64,000 nucleotides of DNA from Promicromonospora iranensis (GTDB taxonomy: Bacteria; Actinomycetota; Actinomycetes; Actinomycetales; Cellulomonadaceae). Within the stretch, counting starts at the first letter, position 1; every line of letters starts with the position of its first letter. Below the pieces are notes generated by a model, which had not been told where the DNA came from, made no database searches, and was given only the letters and a program-made list of their open reading frames with translations. Made by a program: the position numbers and the translations under genes. Location of the stretch: the NCBI RefSeq assembly GCF_028994805.1, contig NZ_JAJQQP010000001.1, positions 124,001 to 188,000 of the forward strand. The letters are read 5' to 3'. Shown in pieces: positions 1 through 8,350 of the stretch.

Positions 1-762
1 CGCTGCCGCGCGGGCCCGGCGCTCGGCGTCGGGCAGCGGCTCGTAACCGGGGCGTACGGCACCGAAGGGGTGCGTGCCGTCGGCCGCGAGCGCCGCCGTC
101 CGGGACTCGATGAACGCCTCGGCCCGGCGGATGATGTCGAGCGAGCGTGCCTCGCACTCCTCGCTCGTGTCGCCCCAGGCGGTGATGCCGTGGCCGCCCA
201 GGATGCAGCCGATGGCCTGCGGGTTCTCCGCCTTGATGGCGGCGATGTCCAGGCCGAGCTGGAAGCCGGGGCGGCGCCACGGCACCCACACCACGTCGGA
301 GCCGAAGATCTCACGGGTGAGCGCCTCGCCGTCGGCCGCGGCGGCCACCGCGATGCCGGAGTCGGGGTGCAGGTGGTCCACGTGGGCGGCGTCGACCAGG
401 CCGTGCATCGCCGTGTCGATCGAGGGCGCCGCGCCCCCCTTGCCGTGCAGGCAGTAGTCGAAGGCGGCGACCATCTCGTCCTCGCGGTCCAGGCCCGGGT
501 AGACGTCGACGAGCGCCCGCATCCGGTCCAGGCGCAGCACCGCCAGGCCCGTGGCCTGGAGCGTGCCGAGGTCGCCGCCGGAGCCCTTGACCCACAGCAG
601 CTCGACGGGCTCGCCCGTCACGGGGTCGGTGGCGTTCCCCTTCGCGGACGTGTTGCCGCCCGCGTAGTTGGTGTTCCGGGGGTCGGCGCCCAGCCGGTTC
701 GAGCGGGCGACGAGCGAGGTGACCGTCGGGTTGTCTGTCGCGTCGGCAGTCTGGTTCGTCAT
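1..762 (-). CDS. rhaD: Bifunctional L-rhamnulose-1-phosphate aldolase/short-chain dehydrogenase, N-terminal part
   Basis: Partial gene; its C-terminal part lies beyond base 1 and 254 residues are visible. The visible part is a class II (zinc) aldolase domain: an N-terminal glycine-rich loop (NYAGGNTSAKGN, about 32-43), then KGSGGDLG at about 59-66, and the HVDHLHPD motif with likely metal ligands His127, His130 and His132. Family knowledge: these long actinobacterial and Bacillus proteins fuse the aldolase to an SDR, splitting rhamnulose-1-phosphate to dihydroxyacetone phosphate and L-lactaldehyde and oxidising or reducing the aldehyde. The SDR half cannot be seen here. The ATG at 762 overlaps the stop of the upstream hydrolase gene by 4 bases (ATGA), so it is the third gene of the rhaI operon. 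No rhamnulokinase gene is visible; it may lie beyond the left edge. Confidence 0.88.
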   Translation of the reverse strand, partial: MTNQTADATDNPTVTSLVARSNRLGADPRNTNYAGGNTSAKGNATDPVTGEPVELLWVKGSGGDLGTLQATGLAVLRLDRMRALVDVYPGLDREDEMVAAFDYCLHGKGGAAPSIDTAMHGLVDAAHVDHLHPDSGIAVAAAADGEALTREIFGSDVVWVPWRRPGFQLGLDIAAIKAENPQAIGCILGGHGITAWGDTSEECEARSLDIIRRAEAFIESRTAALAADGTHPFGAVRPGYEPLPDAERRARAAA

Positions 763-1658
763 CGGGCTGCTGCTTCCGTCTCTGGTCGGTCGTTGGGTGC
801 TTCGTGGGGCGTGCCGACGAGCGCGTCGGCGGTGAGCCACGTGATGAGGCGCGCGATGCTGCGCACCGCGCCGGGAGTCTCAGGATGGTTGAGGTGGCCG
901 TGCTTCGTGCCGTCCTCCCGGACGAGCAGGACGTCGACCCCTGCGGCAGCCAGCTCGGCGGCGTACGCCTCGCCCGAGGCGCGCAGGGCGTCGTGGTCGG
1001 AGTTGAGGACGAACGTGGGCGGCAGGCCCCGCAGGTCCTGGCCTCCCGGGAAGGCGTACGGCGACGTCGGCGGGCCTTCGTGCCCCAGGTAGTTGGCGTT
1101 CATCGACGCGAGGAAGCCGGGGTCGCGCCAGTCCGACGCCGTCTTCTCGAACAGCTCCGCGCTCGGCGCCGGGAGCTCGAAGTGCGCCACGGCGTAGGCG
1201 AGCACGACGCTGCGCGGCGGCGTGCCACCCGCGTCCCGGAGGCGCAGGGACGCGCCGCCCGCCAGGTTCCCGCCGGCGCTCGCCCCGCCGAGCGACCATC
1301 GTTCGGGTCCGACACCGAGGCCGGCGTTCTGCGCCCAGCCGTGTGCGAACGACACCTCCTCGGACGCCACCGGGAACCGTACGCCGGGCGGTTGACCGTC
1401 CGGTCCGGTCCACGGTCCCGCCGGGTCGGAGGCAGGCGCGAGCCGGTAGTCGACGCTCACGACGACGACGCCGGCGTCCGCAAGGCTCCGGGCTACCCAG
1501 TCGGCCTCGAGCATGTCGAGGCTGCCGCGGATGAACGCACCGCCGTGTGCCCAGACCAGGCCGGCGACCCGCTCGGCGTCGGCCGCGGGCTCGTAGACCC
1601 GCACGCGGAGGTCGCCGTGCGGGCCGTCCAGCACGCGGTCCTCGACGGTGACGCTCAC
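759..1658 (-). CDS. Alpha/beta hydrolase (HSL-type esterase) inside the rhamnose operon
   Basis: Intracellular esterase/lipase-like enzyme of about 299 residues without a signal peptide. It carries the oxyanion motif HGG (38-40) within WAHGGAFIRG, the nucleophile motif GGASAGG with Ser127, a late NSDHDALR acid segment and KHGHLN with the catalytic His. This set is typical of the hormone-sensitive-lipase/acetyl-esterase branch. The GTG start at 1658 gives a 4-base overlap (GTGA) with rhaI; an in-frame ATG at 1667 is the alternative. Its own stop overlaps the rhaD start by 4 bases. Being coupled on both sides, it is very probably co-translated with rhamnose catabolism and may remove acyl groups from rhamnose or rhamnosides or open a lactone. 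The substrate is inference. Confidence 0.85.
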   Translation of the reverse strand: MSVTVEDRVLDGPHGDLRVRVYEPAADAERVAGLVWAHGGAFIRGSLDMLEADWVARSLADAGVVVVSVDYRLAPASDPAGPWTGPDGQPPGVRFPVASEEVSFAHGWAQNAGLGVGPERWSLGGASAGGNLAGGASLRLRDAGGTPPRSVVLAYAVAHFELPAPSAELFEKTASDWRDPGFLASMNANYLGHEGPPTSPYAFPGGQDLRGLPPTFVLNSDHDALRASGEAYAAELAAAGVDVLLVREDGTKHGHLNHPETPGAVRSIARLITWLTADALVGTPHEAPNDRPETEAAAR

Positions 1659-2830
1659 GCGCCCCATCCTGCCTGGGCGCCTCCGACCCGCTCGGCGGCG
1701 ATCTTCTCGGCATAGCCGGACGCCGCGAAGGCAGCGGTCGGGTTCGGGTCCAGGCCCATCTCCTCGCGCACCTCGGCGACGAGCGGGCGGACGTCGGTGT
1801 CGTACGCGTCCATGAGCACGCCGTGCGCGCCGAGCACGTCGCCCGACAGCTGCGCGGCGGTGAGCGCCTCGACGTCCACGAGCAGGGCCTTCGCCGTCGC
1901 CTCCTGGACGTTCATGACCGAGCGGATCTGGGCGGGGATCTTCGGCTCGATGTTGTGGCACTGGTCGAGCATGAAGTTGACGCCGCTGTCCGGAGCGTGG
2001 GCACCGGCTGAAACGATCTCGTGCATGATCCGGAACAGCTGGAACGGGTCCGCGGCACCGACCATGAGGTCGTCGTCGGCGTAGAAGCGGCTGTTGAAGT
2101 CGAAGGCGCCGAGGCGGCCCTGCCGCAGCAGCTGCGCCACGATGAACTCGATGTTGGTGCCGGGCGCGTGGTGGCCGGTGTCGAGCACCACCTTGGCCCG
2201 GTCGCCCAGGGCCATGACGTGCAGCAGCGACGTGCCCCAGTCCGGGACGTCGGTGATGTAGAACGCGGGCTCGAAGAACTTGTACTCGAGCACCATGTGC
2301 TGGTCGTCGTCGAGCGCGGCGTAGATCTCGGCGAGCGACTCGGCGATCCGGTCCTGCCGGGCCCGGATCGAGTCCTGGCCGGGGTAGTTCAGGCCGTCGG
2401 AGAGCCAGACCTTGAGGTCCTTGGACCCCGTGGCCCGCATGACGTCGATGCACTGCTTGTGGTGGTCCACCGCCTTGGCCCGCACCCGGGGGTCGGGGTG
2501 GGCGAGGGAGCCCAGCATGAAGTCGTCGTCCTGGAAGACGTTCGAGTTGATCATGCCGATCCGCACGCCCAGGTCCGCGGCGTGCCGCGCGAGGACCTCG
2601 AAGTCGTCGACCAGGTCCCACGGGATGTGCAGGCTCACGCGCGGCGCGACGCCGGTGTACTGGTGCACCTGCGCGGCGTCGGCCAGCTTCTCGAACGGGT
2701 CGCGCGGCACGCCCGCCTGGCCGAAGACCTTGAACCTCGTCCCCGAGTTGCCGAACGCCCACGACGGCAGCTCGATCGTCTGCTGCCGGAGCGCGGACTT
2801 GGCCGCCTCGGTCCGTGCGGATGCCGCCAT
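1655..2830 (-). CDS. rhaI: L-rhamnose isomerase
   Basis: Converts L-rhamnose to L-rhamnulose in the cytoplasm. The 391-residue protein matches the Pseudomonas stutzeri/actinobacterial RhaI type (TIM barrel of the xylose-isomerase superfamily) rather than enterobacterial RhaA. Likely metal and substrate residues are visible: Glu182 and Lys184 in VLEYKFFEP, Asp217 and His220/His221 in VLDTGHHAPG, and Asp244 in FDFNSRFYADDD. The ATG at 2830 was chosen because AGGGAGGA stands 5 bases upstream; the frame stays open further upstream but crosses an operator. First gene of an operon with the esterase and rhaD. A LacI-type operator lies at 2869-2880, about 40 bases before the start. Confidence 0.93.
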   Translation of the reverse strand: MAASARTEAAKSALRQQTIELPSWAFGNSGTRFKVFGQAGVPRDPFEKLADAAQVHQYTGVAPRVSLHIPWDLVDDFEVLARHAADLGVRIGMINSNVFQDDDFMLGSLAHPDPRVRAKAVDHHKQCIDVMRATGSKDLKVWLSDGLNYPGQDSIRARQDRIAESLAEIYAALDDDQHMVLEYKFFEPAFYITDVPDWGTSLLHVMALGDRAKVVLDTGHHAPGTNIEFIVAQLLRQGRLGAFDFNSRFYADDDLMVGAADPFQLFRIMHEIVSAGAHAPDSGVNFMLDQCHNIEPKIPAQIRSVMNVQEATAKALLVDVEALTAAQLSGDVLGAHGVLMDAYDTDVRPLVAEVREEMGLDPNPTAAFAASGYAEKIAAERVGGAQAGWGA

Positions 2831-2868
2831 GGCGTCCTCCCTCTCCGCGCACACCCTCGTACGCACCT

Positions 2869-2880
2869 TGAAACGATTCA
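2869..2880. promoter_or_regulatory. LacI-type operator upstream of rhaI
   Basis: The 12-mer TGAAACGATTCA, near-palindromic around a central CG, sits 38 bases before the rhaI start. It matches the site set found before the other rhamnose and rhamnogalacturonan genes of this window. A LacI-family repressor is the likely binder; the gene at 11988 is the best candidate. Confidence 0.7.
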
Positions 2881-2948
2881 CTGAAAGCCTATTCCGGCGA
2901 TGCCGGGTGGTCAAGCGTGGACCCGCGGCCCGCCCCGCCGATCGGCAC

Positions 2949-2981
2949 AAAAACGGATGGCCGGCAGCCCTTGGGCTGCCG
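2949..2981 (-). terminator. Intrinsic terminator after the peptidoglycan amidase gene
   Basis: CGGCAGCCC and GGGCTGCCG form a 9-base-pair perfect stem (2962-2981). On the minus strand it is followed about 8 bases later by a run of five T. It lies 46 bases past the stop of the amidase gene. Confidence 0.6.
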
Positions 2982-3027
2982 ACCACCTGTCTCCTTGCCG
3001 ATCATCCGCCCCGAGGCGGCCGTGCGC

Positions 3028-5046
3028 TCAGTACCGCGAGTCCGCGTAGGCGAGGTACCTCGAGGTGACCAGGATCGACCGCCGCAGCGTCGCCTCGTCC
3101 TTGCTCGCGTTGTTGGTCAGCGTGTCGACCCAGAACGTCGTGGTGCTGTCGCTCGGCGTCTCGTTCAGGTAGTGCTGGTAAGTGGCGACCACTCGCACCT
3201 GCACCGCCGAGCGGTTGCGCCAGAGGGCGTCGACGACGCCCGCCCGGCCCAGCGTGGACAGCCGCGGCACCCAGTGGTCGAGCTGGCTCGCCGTGGGCGC
3301 CCGGTGCAGAATGTGCTCGTACAGCGCGGTGATGTACGCGCGGTCGGTGCCACCCACATGGCGGTAGTACGTCGAGGTCCCCATGAGGAACGGCTCGGCC
3401 TCGTCGATCGTCCGCGTCCCGTTGCGCACGCCGGCGATGTGGCTGTCCACCTGGGCGTCCGACGGCGTGTAGCCCAGCGTGTCCTGGAACGCGGCGATGA
3501 TCCGCGCGGTCCGGTAGTTGTTCGACGTCGCCATGGCGTCGGCGAGGTCTCCCTGGCCGTTCACCGACACGCGGTACTCCCAGCCCTCGATCTCGGCCGT
3601 GGTGGCCTCGCGGCCGAGGCTGTCCTTGTAGACCGCCTGGACGAAGTTCGTGTACTGCTCCGCGACCTCGGTGTACTCCTCTGCGTACGCGGCCGCCGCG
3701 TTGCGGATGCTCGCGAGCTGCGGGTAGCCCATGTCACCGGGGCACTCCGTCCGGTGCGTGTCGCGGTGCCCGAACACGCGCGGCAGCACCACCTGCTCGC
3801 CCGCGCCGTACCGGCCACCCGAGGTGAGGCCCGCCGAGGTGAAGGTCGCGCTCTCGGCAGGGTTCGCCCCGTACTGCGAGAGCCGGTAGCCGGCGATCTG
3901 CGCGACACCGTCCTTCTGCGCGGCCGACGGCGCCACGTTCGTGTAGGTACCGACCATGGACACACCGACGGTCCGGGTGTTGAACCCGCCTGCGTGCGCA
4001 CCGATGATCGGGTCCTCGATGCTGCCCTGGGCGCCCTCGTAGATGTTGCCCCACTTGTCGACCAGGAAGTTGTAGCCGATGTCGCACCAGCCGTGGCTGT
4101 TCTGGTGGTACGCCTGGTCGTTGCGGATGAGCTGCATCGCCTCGGCGACCGTCGCGTAGTCGTTGGGGTTCACCGTGTGGTGCACGACGGCGCCGTCGAG
4201 GCGGTCCGCCGCACCCCAGGTGGTGCCCGGCACGCCGTCCCCGCCCGCGGGCGGGCAGTCGTCGATGGGGCGCGGCGGGGCGGCACCCCACTCGGCGCGC
4301 GTCACGATCGTCGGCGCGTTCGTTGCCGCCGACGCCTCCACCGCGCCCGACGTCGTCGCGGCGACCGTCTGGACCTGCTCCGACGTCACGAGGGTGAGCC
4401 TGATGCCCTCGGGGACCGATGCCGCCTTGTCGACGGTGGCCACCTGGACCGCCACCGCCTCGCCCACGTGCACCGGCGCGGACAGGAACTCCAACTGCTC
4501 ACCGTCAGGCACGTCGCTGGACTTCTCCAGGTGCGTCCACTGGCCCCAGGTGCCGTCCTCCGCCTGGGCCCGGACCTGCAGCTCCGGCACCTCGGCGTCG
4601 ATCGCGGCCGGCCAGCTCGCACCGACGGTCTGGAACCCCGCAGGGGCGGCCACCTCGCCGGCGATGCGCCCGGCGTCGTCGGTCGTGTCGAGCACGACCT
4701 CACCGTCGGCAACGGTGCTGTGCTCTGCGGCCGCGGCACGCGCGGCCGGTGCCGCCTTGGTGACGTCGGCGACCCGCTCGGTCTCGGCGGCGGGAGCCGC
4801 TGCGACCGCGACGGTCTCGACCGTTGCCTCCGTGGTCCCGGCGTCCGGGAGGGCGGAGTCCTCCGGGGCTGCCGGGGCCGAGCGGCCCTCGGGCTCGAAG
4901 GACGGCGTCTGCGCTGCCGCCGACGGCGCGACCGCGCCACCGAGCATGATCGCCGGCGCCGCGCCGAGGATGATTGCCCTCCCCACCACGCTGCGGGCGA
5001 CCGAAGCCCTCTTCGATCTGGATGTTGCCGCCACATGCCGAGCCAC
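3028..5046 (-). CDS. Secreted PGRP-type N-acetylmuramoyl-L-alanine amidase with C-terminal DUF4214-like region
   Basis: Exported peptidoglycan hydrolase of about 672 residues. A basic, hydrophobic signal segment covers roughly residues 12-46 and ends in an Ala-rich cleavage zone. A linker and beta-rich region follow. The PGRP/amidase_2 domain spans about 248-450: TRAEWGA, VVHH (His289/290), CDIGYNFLVDKWG and GHRDTHRTECPGD with His427 and Cys435 as likely zinc ligands. The C-terminal 200 residues repeat motifs such as FVQAVYKDSLGREAT and YEHILHRAPTASQLDHW, characteristic of DUF4214 (S-layer or RTX-associated). The GTG at 5046 was chosen because GGAGGA stands 6 bases upstream; the upstream ATG at 5064 has no ribosome site. 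It lies between the two rhamnose operons but shows no functional link to them. Confidence 0.88.
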   Translation of the reverse strand: MARHVAATSRSKRASVARSVVGRAIILGAAPAIMLGGAVAPSAAAQTPSFEPEGRSAPAAPEDSALPDAGTTEATVETVAVAAAPAAETERVADVTKAAPAARAAAAEHSTVADGEVVLDTTDDAGRIAGEVAAPAGFQTVGASWPAAIDAEVPELQVRAQAEDGTWGQWTHLEKSSDVPDGEQLEFLSAPVHVGEAVAVQVATVDKAASVPEGIRLTLVTSEQVQTVAATTSGAVEASAATNAPTIVTRAEWGAAPPRPIDDCPPAGGDGVPGTTWGAADRLDGAVVHHTVNPNDYATVAEAMQLIRNDQAYHQNSHGWCDIGYNFLVDKWGNIYEGAQGSIEDPIIGAHAGGFNTRTVGVSMVGTYTNVAPSAAQKDGVAQIAGYRLSQYGANPAESATFTSAGLTSGGRYGAGEQVVLPRVFGHRDTHRTECPGDMGYPQLASIRNAAAAYAEEYTEVAEQYTNFVQAVYKDSLGREATTAEIEGWEYRVSVNGQGDLADAMATSNNYRTARIIAAFQDTLGYTPSDAQVDSHIAGVRNGTRTIDEAEPFLMGTSTYYRHVGGTDRAYITALYEHILHRAPTASQLDHWVPRLSTLGRAGVVDALWRNRSAVQVRVVATYQHYLNETPSDSTTTFWVDTLTNNASKDEATLRRSILVTSRYLAYADSRY

Positions 5047-5134
5047 AGTTTGTCCTCCTCGCATCGAGCGCGGATTGCACCAGGGCGAACCACGCAAATA
5101 ACACAGGGACCCTAGCGGCGACCGCCCCGGCGCA

Positions 5135-5175
5135 CCCCCAAACTTCACCCGGCCCCTGTGGGTGAAGTTTGGGGG
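5135..5175. terminator. Perfect 16-bp hairpin in the rhaS-amidase gap
   Basis: The arms 5135-5150 (CCCCCAAACTTCACCC) and 5160-5175 pair perfectly around a 9-base loop. It lies downstream of rhaS on the minus strand, just after a second, longer hairpin at 5186-5258. There is no U-tract. A terminator of the importer operon is the simplest reading. Confidence 0.55.
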
Positions 5176-5185
5176 CAGCCCGGGC

Positions 5186-5258
5186 GGCGTGTTCGGTAGT
5201 ACGTCAGGTGATCGGCACCCCCGGGGTACCGATCACCTGACGTACTACCGAACACGCC
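5186..5258. terminator. Perfect 30-bp hairpin immediately after rhaS
   Basis: The arms 5186-5215 and 5229-5258 are exact reverse complements over 30 bases (outer end GGCGTGTTCGG) with a 13-base loop. It starts 17 bases past the rhaS stop and has no U-tract. Such I-shaped hairpins are proposed terminators in actinobacteria. The length and perfection are unusual. Confidence 0.6.
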
Positions 5259-5274
5259 ACCCCTCGGGGCCAAG

Positions 5275-6294
5275 CTAGAAGTCGAAGTCTCCGATGTTGG
5301 TCTCGTCGTAGACGTACGGGTCGCCCAGCAGGACCTCGCCGTCGGCCCCCACCGTGAACTCGCCCAGGCGGCCTGCGTCGAAGGTGTCGCCCTCCTCACC
5401 CGCGATGTCGCCGGAGGCCAGGGCCGCGGCGGCCTGCGTCGCCAGGTAGCCGAGGTCGGTCGGGTTCCAGAGGGCGAACGCCTCGACGGTGCCGTCCTCG
5501 ACGTACTCCCGCATCTGGTTGGGCGTGCCGAGGCCGGTGACGGCCACCCTGCCCTTGGCATCCGACGTGGACACGTAGCGCGCCGCCGCGGCGATGCCGA
5601 CGGTGGTCGGCGAGACGATGCCCTTGAGGTCCGGGTGGGACTGGAGCAGAGCCGCCGTCTTGTCGAACGAGGTCTGGTCGTCGTCGTCGCCGTAGACGAT
5701 CTCCACCAGCTCGATGTCCGGGTAGTCGGAGGCCAGCTTCTCCTCCATGAGCGCGATCCAGGCGTTCTGGTTGGTCGCGTTGGCCGAGGCAGACAGGATC
5801 GCGATCTCGCCCTCGCCGCCGATCTGGTCGGCGACCAGCTCGAGCTGCTTGTCCGCGATGCCCTCGGGCGAGGCCTGGTTCACGAACAGGTCACGGAACT
5901 GCGGCTCGGTGTCCGAGTCGAAGGTGACCACCTTGGTGCCCGCCGACCGCGCCTCCTCCAGGGCGTCACCGATCGCCGTGGGGTCGTTGGCCGACACGAC
6001 CAGCGCGCCGACACCCTGCTGTGCGGCGGTGTTGATGAACGGCACCTGGGCATCGGGCGACGCGGCGTCCGGGCCGACCTCCTCGACCGTGGCGCCCAGC
6101 TCGTCGGCCGCCTCCTGCGCGCCGGCCGTCGAGGCCTCGAAGTACGGGTTGCCGAGGTTCTTGGGCAGCATGGTGATGGTGACGTCGTCGGTACCACCGC
6201 CGCCGTCACCGCCCCCGTCACCCGAACCGCACGCGGTGAGCCCGAGAGCCAGCACGGCGGCCGTGCCGGCCGCGAGCACAGATGTGAACCTCAT
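5275..6294 (-). CDS. rhaS: Rhamnose ABC importer, substrate-binding lipoprotein
   Basis: Extracellular sugar-binding lipoprotein of 339 residues from the periplasmic-binding-protein type 1 (RhaS/LsrB/RbsB) group. The signal peptide ends at a lipobox, LGLTACGSG, with Cys22 as the lipidation site, then a Gly/Asp linker. The mature start DVTITMLPKNLGNPYF is typical of the rhamnose- and autoinducer-2-binding branch. The ATG at 6294 has AGGGAGA 6 bases upstream. It is the last gene of rhaT-rhaQ-rhaP-rhaS, 11 bases after rhaP. Two long hairpins follow. L-rhamnose is assigned from the operon context and the RhaM and RhaI neighbours. Confidence 0.88.
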   Translation of the reverse strand: MRFTSVLAAGTAAVLALGLTACGSGDGGGDGGGGTDDVTITMLPKNLGNPYFEASTAGAQEAADELGATVEEVGPDAASPDAQVPFINTAAQQGVGALVVSANDPTAIGDALEEARSAGTKVVTFDSDTEPQFRDLFVNQASPEGIADKQLELVADQIGGEGEIAILSASANATNQNAWIALMEEKLASDYPDIELVEIVYGDDDDQTSFDKTAALLQSHPDLKGIVSPTTVGIAAAARYVSTSDAKGRVAVTGLGTPNQMREYVEDGTVEAFALWNPTDLGYLATQAAAALASGDIAGEEGDTFDAGRLGEFTVGADGEVLLGDPYVYDETNIGDFDF

Positions 6295-6305
6295 CGTCCG
6301 TCTCC

Positions 6306-7301
6306 CTACGTTCGCTGTCCGGCGGCATCTCGCCGCCGGACTCTCAGGCCGCCCGCGATTCGCGGGGCGACCACGGAAACAACCAGTGCCGTGCCGATCA
6401 CGATGTTGATGACGTTGACCGTGACACCCTCCAGGCGGAGCGCGCTGCCGAGCACACCGATGAGCAGGACGCCCGCGACCACGCCGTGGATCGCGCCCCG
6501 CCCGCCGAAGATGGAGACCCCGCCCAGCAGCACGGCGGCGACCACCTGGAGCTCCATGCCGGTCGCGTTGTCGCCGCGCGCGCTGCCGTAGCGGAGCGTG
6601 TAGTAGACACCCGCGAGCGCCGACACCGCCCCGGACAGCACGAACAGGATCAGCAGGGTGCGCTTGACGTCGACGCCGGAGAACCGGGCGGCCTCGCTGC
6701 TGCGGCCGATGTCCAGCACGTCCCGACCGAAGGGCGTCGCGTGCAGCAGCACCGCGAAGACGGCGATCAGCGCGAGGAGGCCGAGGGTGATCACCGGGTA
6801 GGGCGACTCCCCCAGGTTCTCCGTGGCGCCGTCGGTCCAGGGCTCGGGGAAACCGGTGACCGCGGTCGTACCGAGCAGGCCGACGGCGAGGCCTCGGTAG
6901 AGCGCGAGCGAGCCGATCGTGACGGCCAGCGACGGCAGGCCCGCGTACGCGACCAGGGCCCCGTTGACCGCGCCGCACACCGCCCCGAGCAGGACCGAGG
7001 CCAGCAGCGCTGCCCAGAGGCCGAGCCCTGCCTGGTAGAGCAGGCCGAACGTCACGCTGGAGAGCCCGACCACCGACGCGACGGACAGGTCGATCTCGCC
7101 GGTCACGATGATTAGCGTCATGGGGAGGGCGATGAGCAGCACGGGGGCGACGTCGAGCACCAGGTAGGTGATGGTGAGCGGGCCGTCGAAGCCCTGCACC
7201 ACCGCTGACGCGACGATCCAGGCCACCACCAGGATCAGGATGGTGAGCATCTCGCGGGTGAGCAGCGCACGCTGCCACCACGGGCGGGCGTGGGTCCTCA
7301 T
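6306..7301 (-). CDS. rhaP: Rhamnose ABC importer permease
   Basis: Polytopic membrane protein of 331 residues of the branched-chain/ribose-type (BPD_transp_2) permease family, with about 8-10 hydrophobic segments. It shows the family signatures MTLIIVTGEIDLSVASVVGL near residue 65 and LLGGVSIFGGRG near 275. The ATG at 7301 overlaps the stop of the preceding permease by 4 bases (ATGA). It forms the membrane pore with the neighbouring permease and is powered by the ATPase encoded at 8347-9876. Which of the two permeases is rhaP and which rhaQ follows gene order and is not certain. Confidence 0.87.
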   Translation of the reverse strand: MRTHARPWWQRALLTREMLTILILVVAWIVASAVVQGFDGPLTITYLVLDVAPVLLIALPMTLIIVTGEIDLSVASVVGLSSVTFGLLYQAGLGLWAALLASVLLGAVCGAVNGALVAYAGLPSLAVTIGSLALYRGLAVGLLGTTAVTGFPEPWTDGATENLGESPYPVITLGLLALIAVFAVLLHATPFGRDVLDIGRSSEAARFSGVDVKRTLLILFVLSGAVSALAGVYYTLRYGSARGDNATGMELQVVAAVLLGGVSIFGGRGAIHGVVAGVLLIGVLGSALRLEGVTVNVINIVIGTALVVSVVAPRIAGGLRVRRRDAAGQRT

Positions 7302-8350
7302 GCGGTCGCCTCCTCGCGGTCGTCCGGGCCGGTGCCGGGCGGCGCGTCGCCGGGCGGCGTCGTGGCGGGTGGGTCGGTGTCGCGGGCGGCGGCCAGGCGC
7401 CGCGATCGGCGGTTCGCGAGCACGCGGTCCAGCGCGATGGCGCCGATGATGAGGACGCCGACCACCGCGCGCTGCCAGAAGTCGGGGATGCCCACGACGG
7501 GCAGCGCGCGGTTGATGGTCAGCAGCAGCATCGCGCCGAGCGCGGCGCCCGCGACGGTGCCGCTGCCCCCGAAGATCGCCACGCCGCCCACGACCACGGC
7601 GCCGACGACCTGCAGCTCCATGCCGAGGCCCGCACCCGACGACACGGTCCCGTAGCGGGCGGCGAACATCACGCCGGCCAGCCCGGCGAGCGCACCACCC
7701 AGGGCGAAGGCACCGAGCAGCCGGCGTCGGACGGGCAGGCCCTGCAGCGCCGCGGCGTCGGGGTCGGAGCCGGTGGCGTAGAGCTGCCGCCCGCCGCGCG
7801 AGGTGTGCAGGTAGTAGGCGACGGCCAGGAGCACCACCGCGCCGACGATCGTCAGCACCGGGACGCCCAGCACCTGCCGGGTGCCCAGGCCGAGGAAGGT
7901 GCGCGGCATGTCGCCGGCGTCGATCCGGTCGCTGCCGGCCCAGGTCAGGGTCACGCCGCGGTAGACGTACAGGGTGCCGAGCGTGATGACGAGGGCGGGC
8001 ACCCGGGCGAACGCGACGATGGCGCCGTTGATCAGGCCGAGCAGCGCCCCGGCCGCGACGGCGACCAGCGCCACCACGAGGATCGGGAGGTCCGGTGCCG
8101 CCAGGAACAGGCGGCCCGTCAGGTAGGCGGTGAGACCCAGCACCGACCCGACGGACAGGTCCACGTTGCGCGTGATGACGACCACTGCCTGGCCCACCGC
8201 GAGCACCACGAGGATCGCGGGCGTGAGCAGGAGGTCCCGCCAGCCGCCCGCGCTCAGCAGAAAGCCCGGCTGGACGGCGGTGGTCACGCCGATCACCACC
8301 AGGAGGGCGAGAGCGATGCCTGCCTCGCGGCGGCGGAGCACGTTCCTCAC
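7298..8350 (-). CDS. rhaQ: Rhamnose ABC importer permease
   Basis: Second ribose-type permease, 350 residues. The motifs AVVVITRNVDLSVGSVLGL near residue 60 and VVVGGVAIFGGSG near 270 mirror those of its partner. A hydrophilic, Pro/Asp/Glu-rich tail of about 35 residues follows the last membrane segment. The GTG at 8350 overlaps the ATPase stop by 4 bases (GTGA), showing tight translational coupling. The two permeases are paralogous and should form a heterodimer. Confidence 0.87.
   Translation of the reverse strand: MRNVLRRREAGIALALLVVIGVTTAVQPGFLLSAGGWRDLLLTPAILVVLAVGQAVVVITRNVDLSVGSVLGLTAYLTGRLFLAAPDLPILVVALVAVAAGALLGLINGAIVAFARVPALVITLGTLYVYRGVTLTWAGSDRIDAGDMPRTFLGLGTRQVLGVPVLTIVGAVVLLAVAYYLHTSRGGRQLYATGSDPDAAALQGLPVRRRLLGAFALGGALAGLAGVMFAARYGTVSSGAGLGMELQVVGAVVVGGVAIFGGSGTVAGAALGAMLLLTINRALPVVGIPDFWQRAVVGVLIIGAIALDRVLANRRSRRLAAARDTDPPATTPPGDAPPGTGPDDREEATA

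Noticed and set aside
2917-5115. Long plus-strand open frame of 732 codons opposite the amidase gene
   Set aside because: Arg/Val/Gly-rich product with no domains, no ribosome site; an antisense shadow of a high-GC gene.
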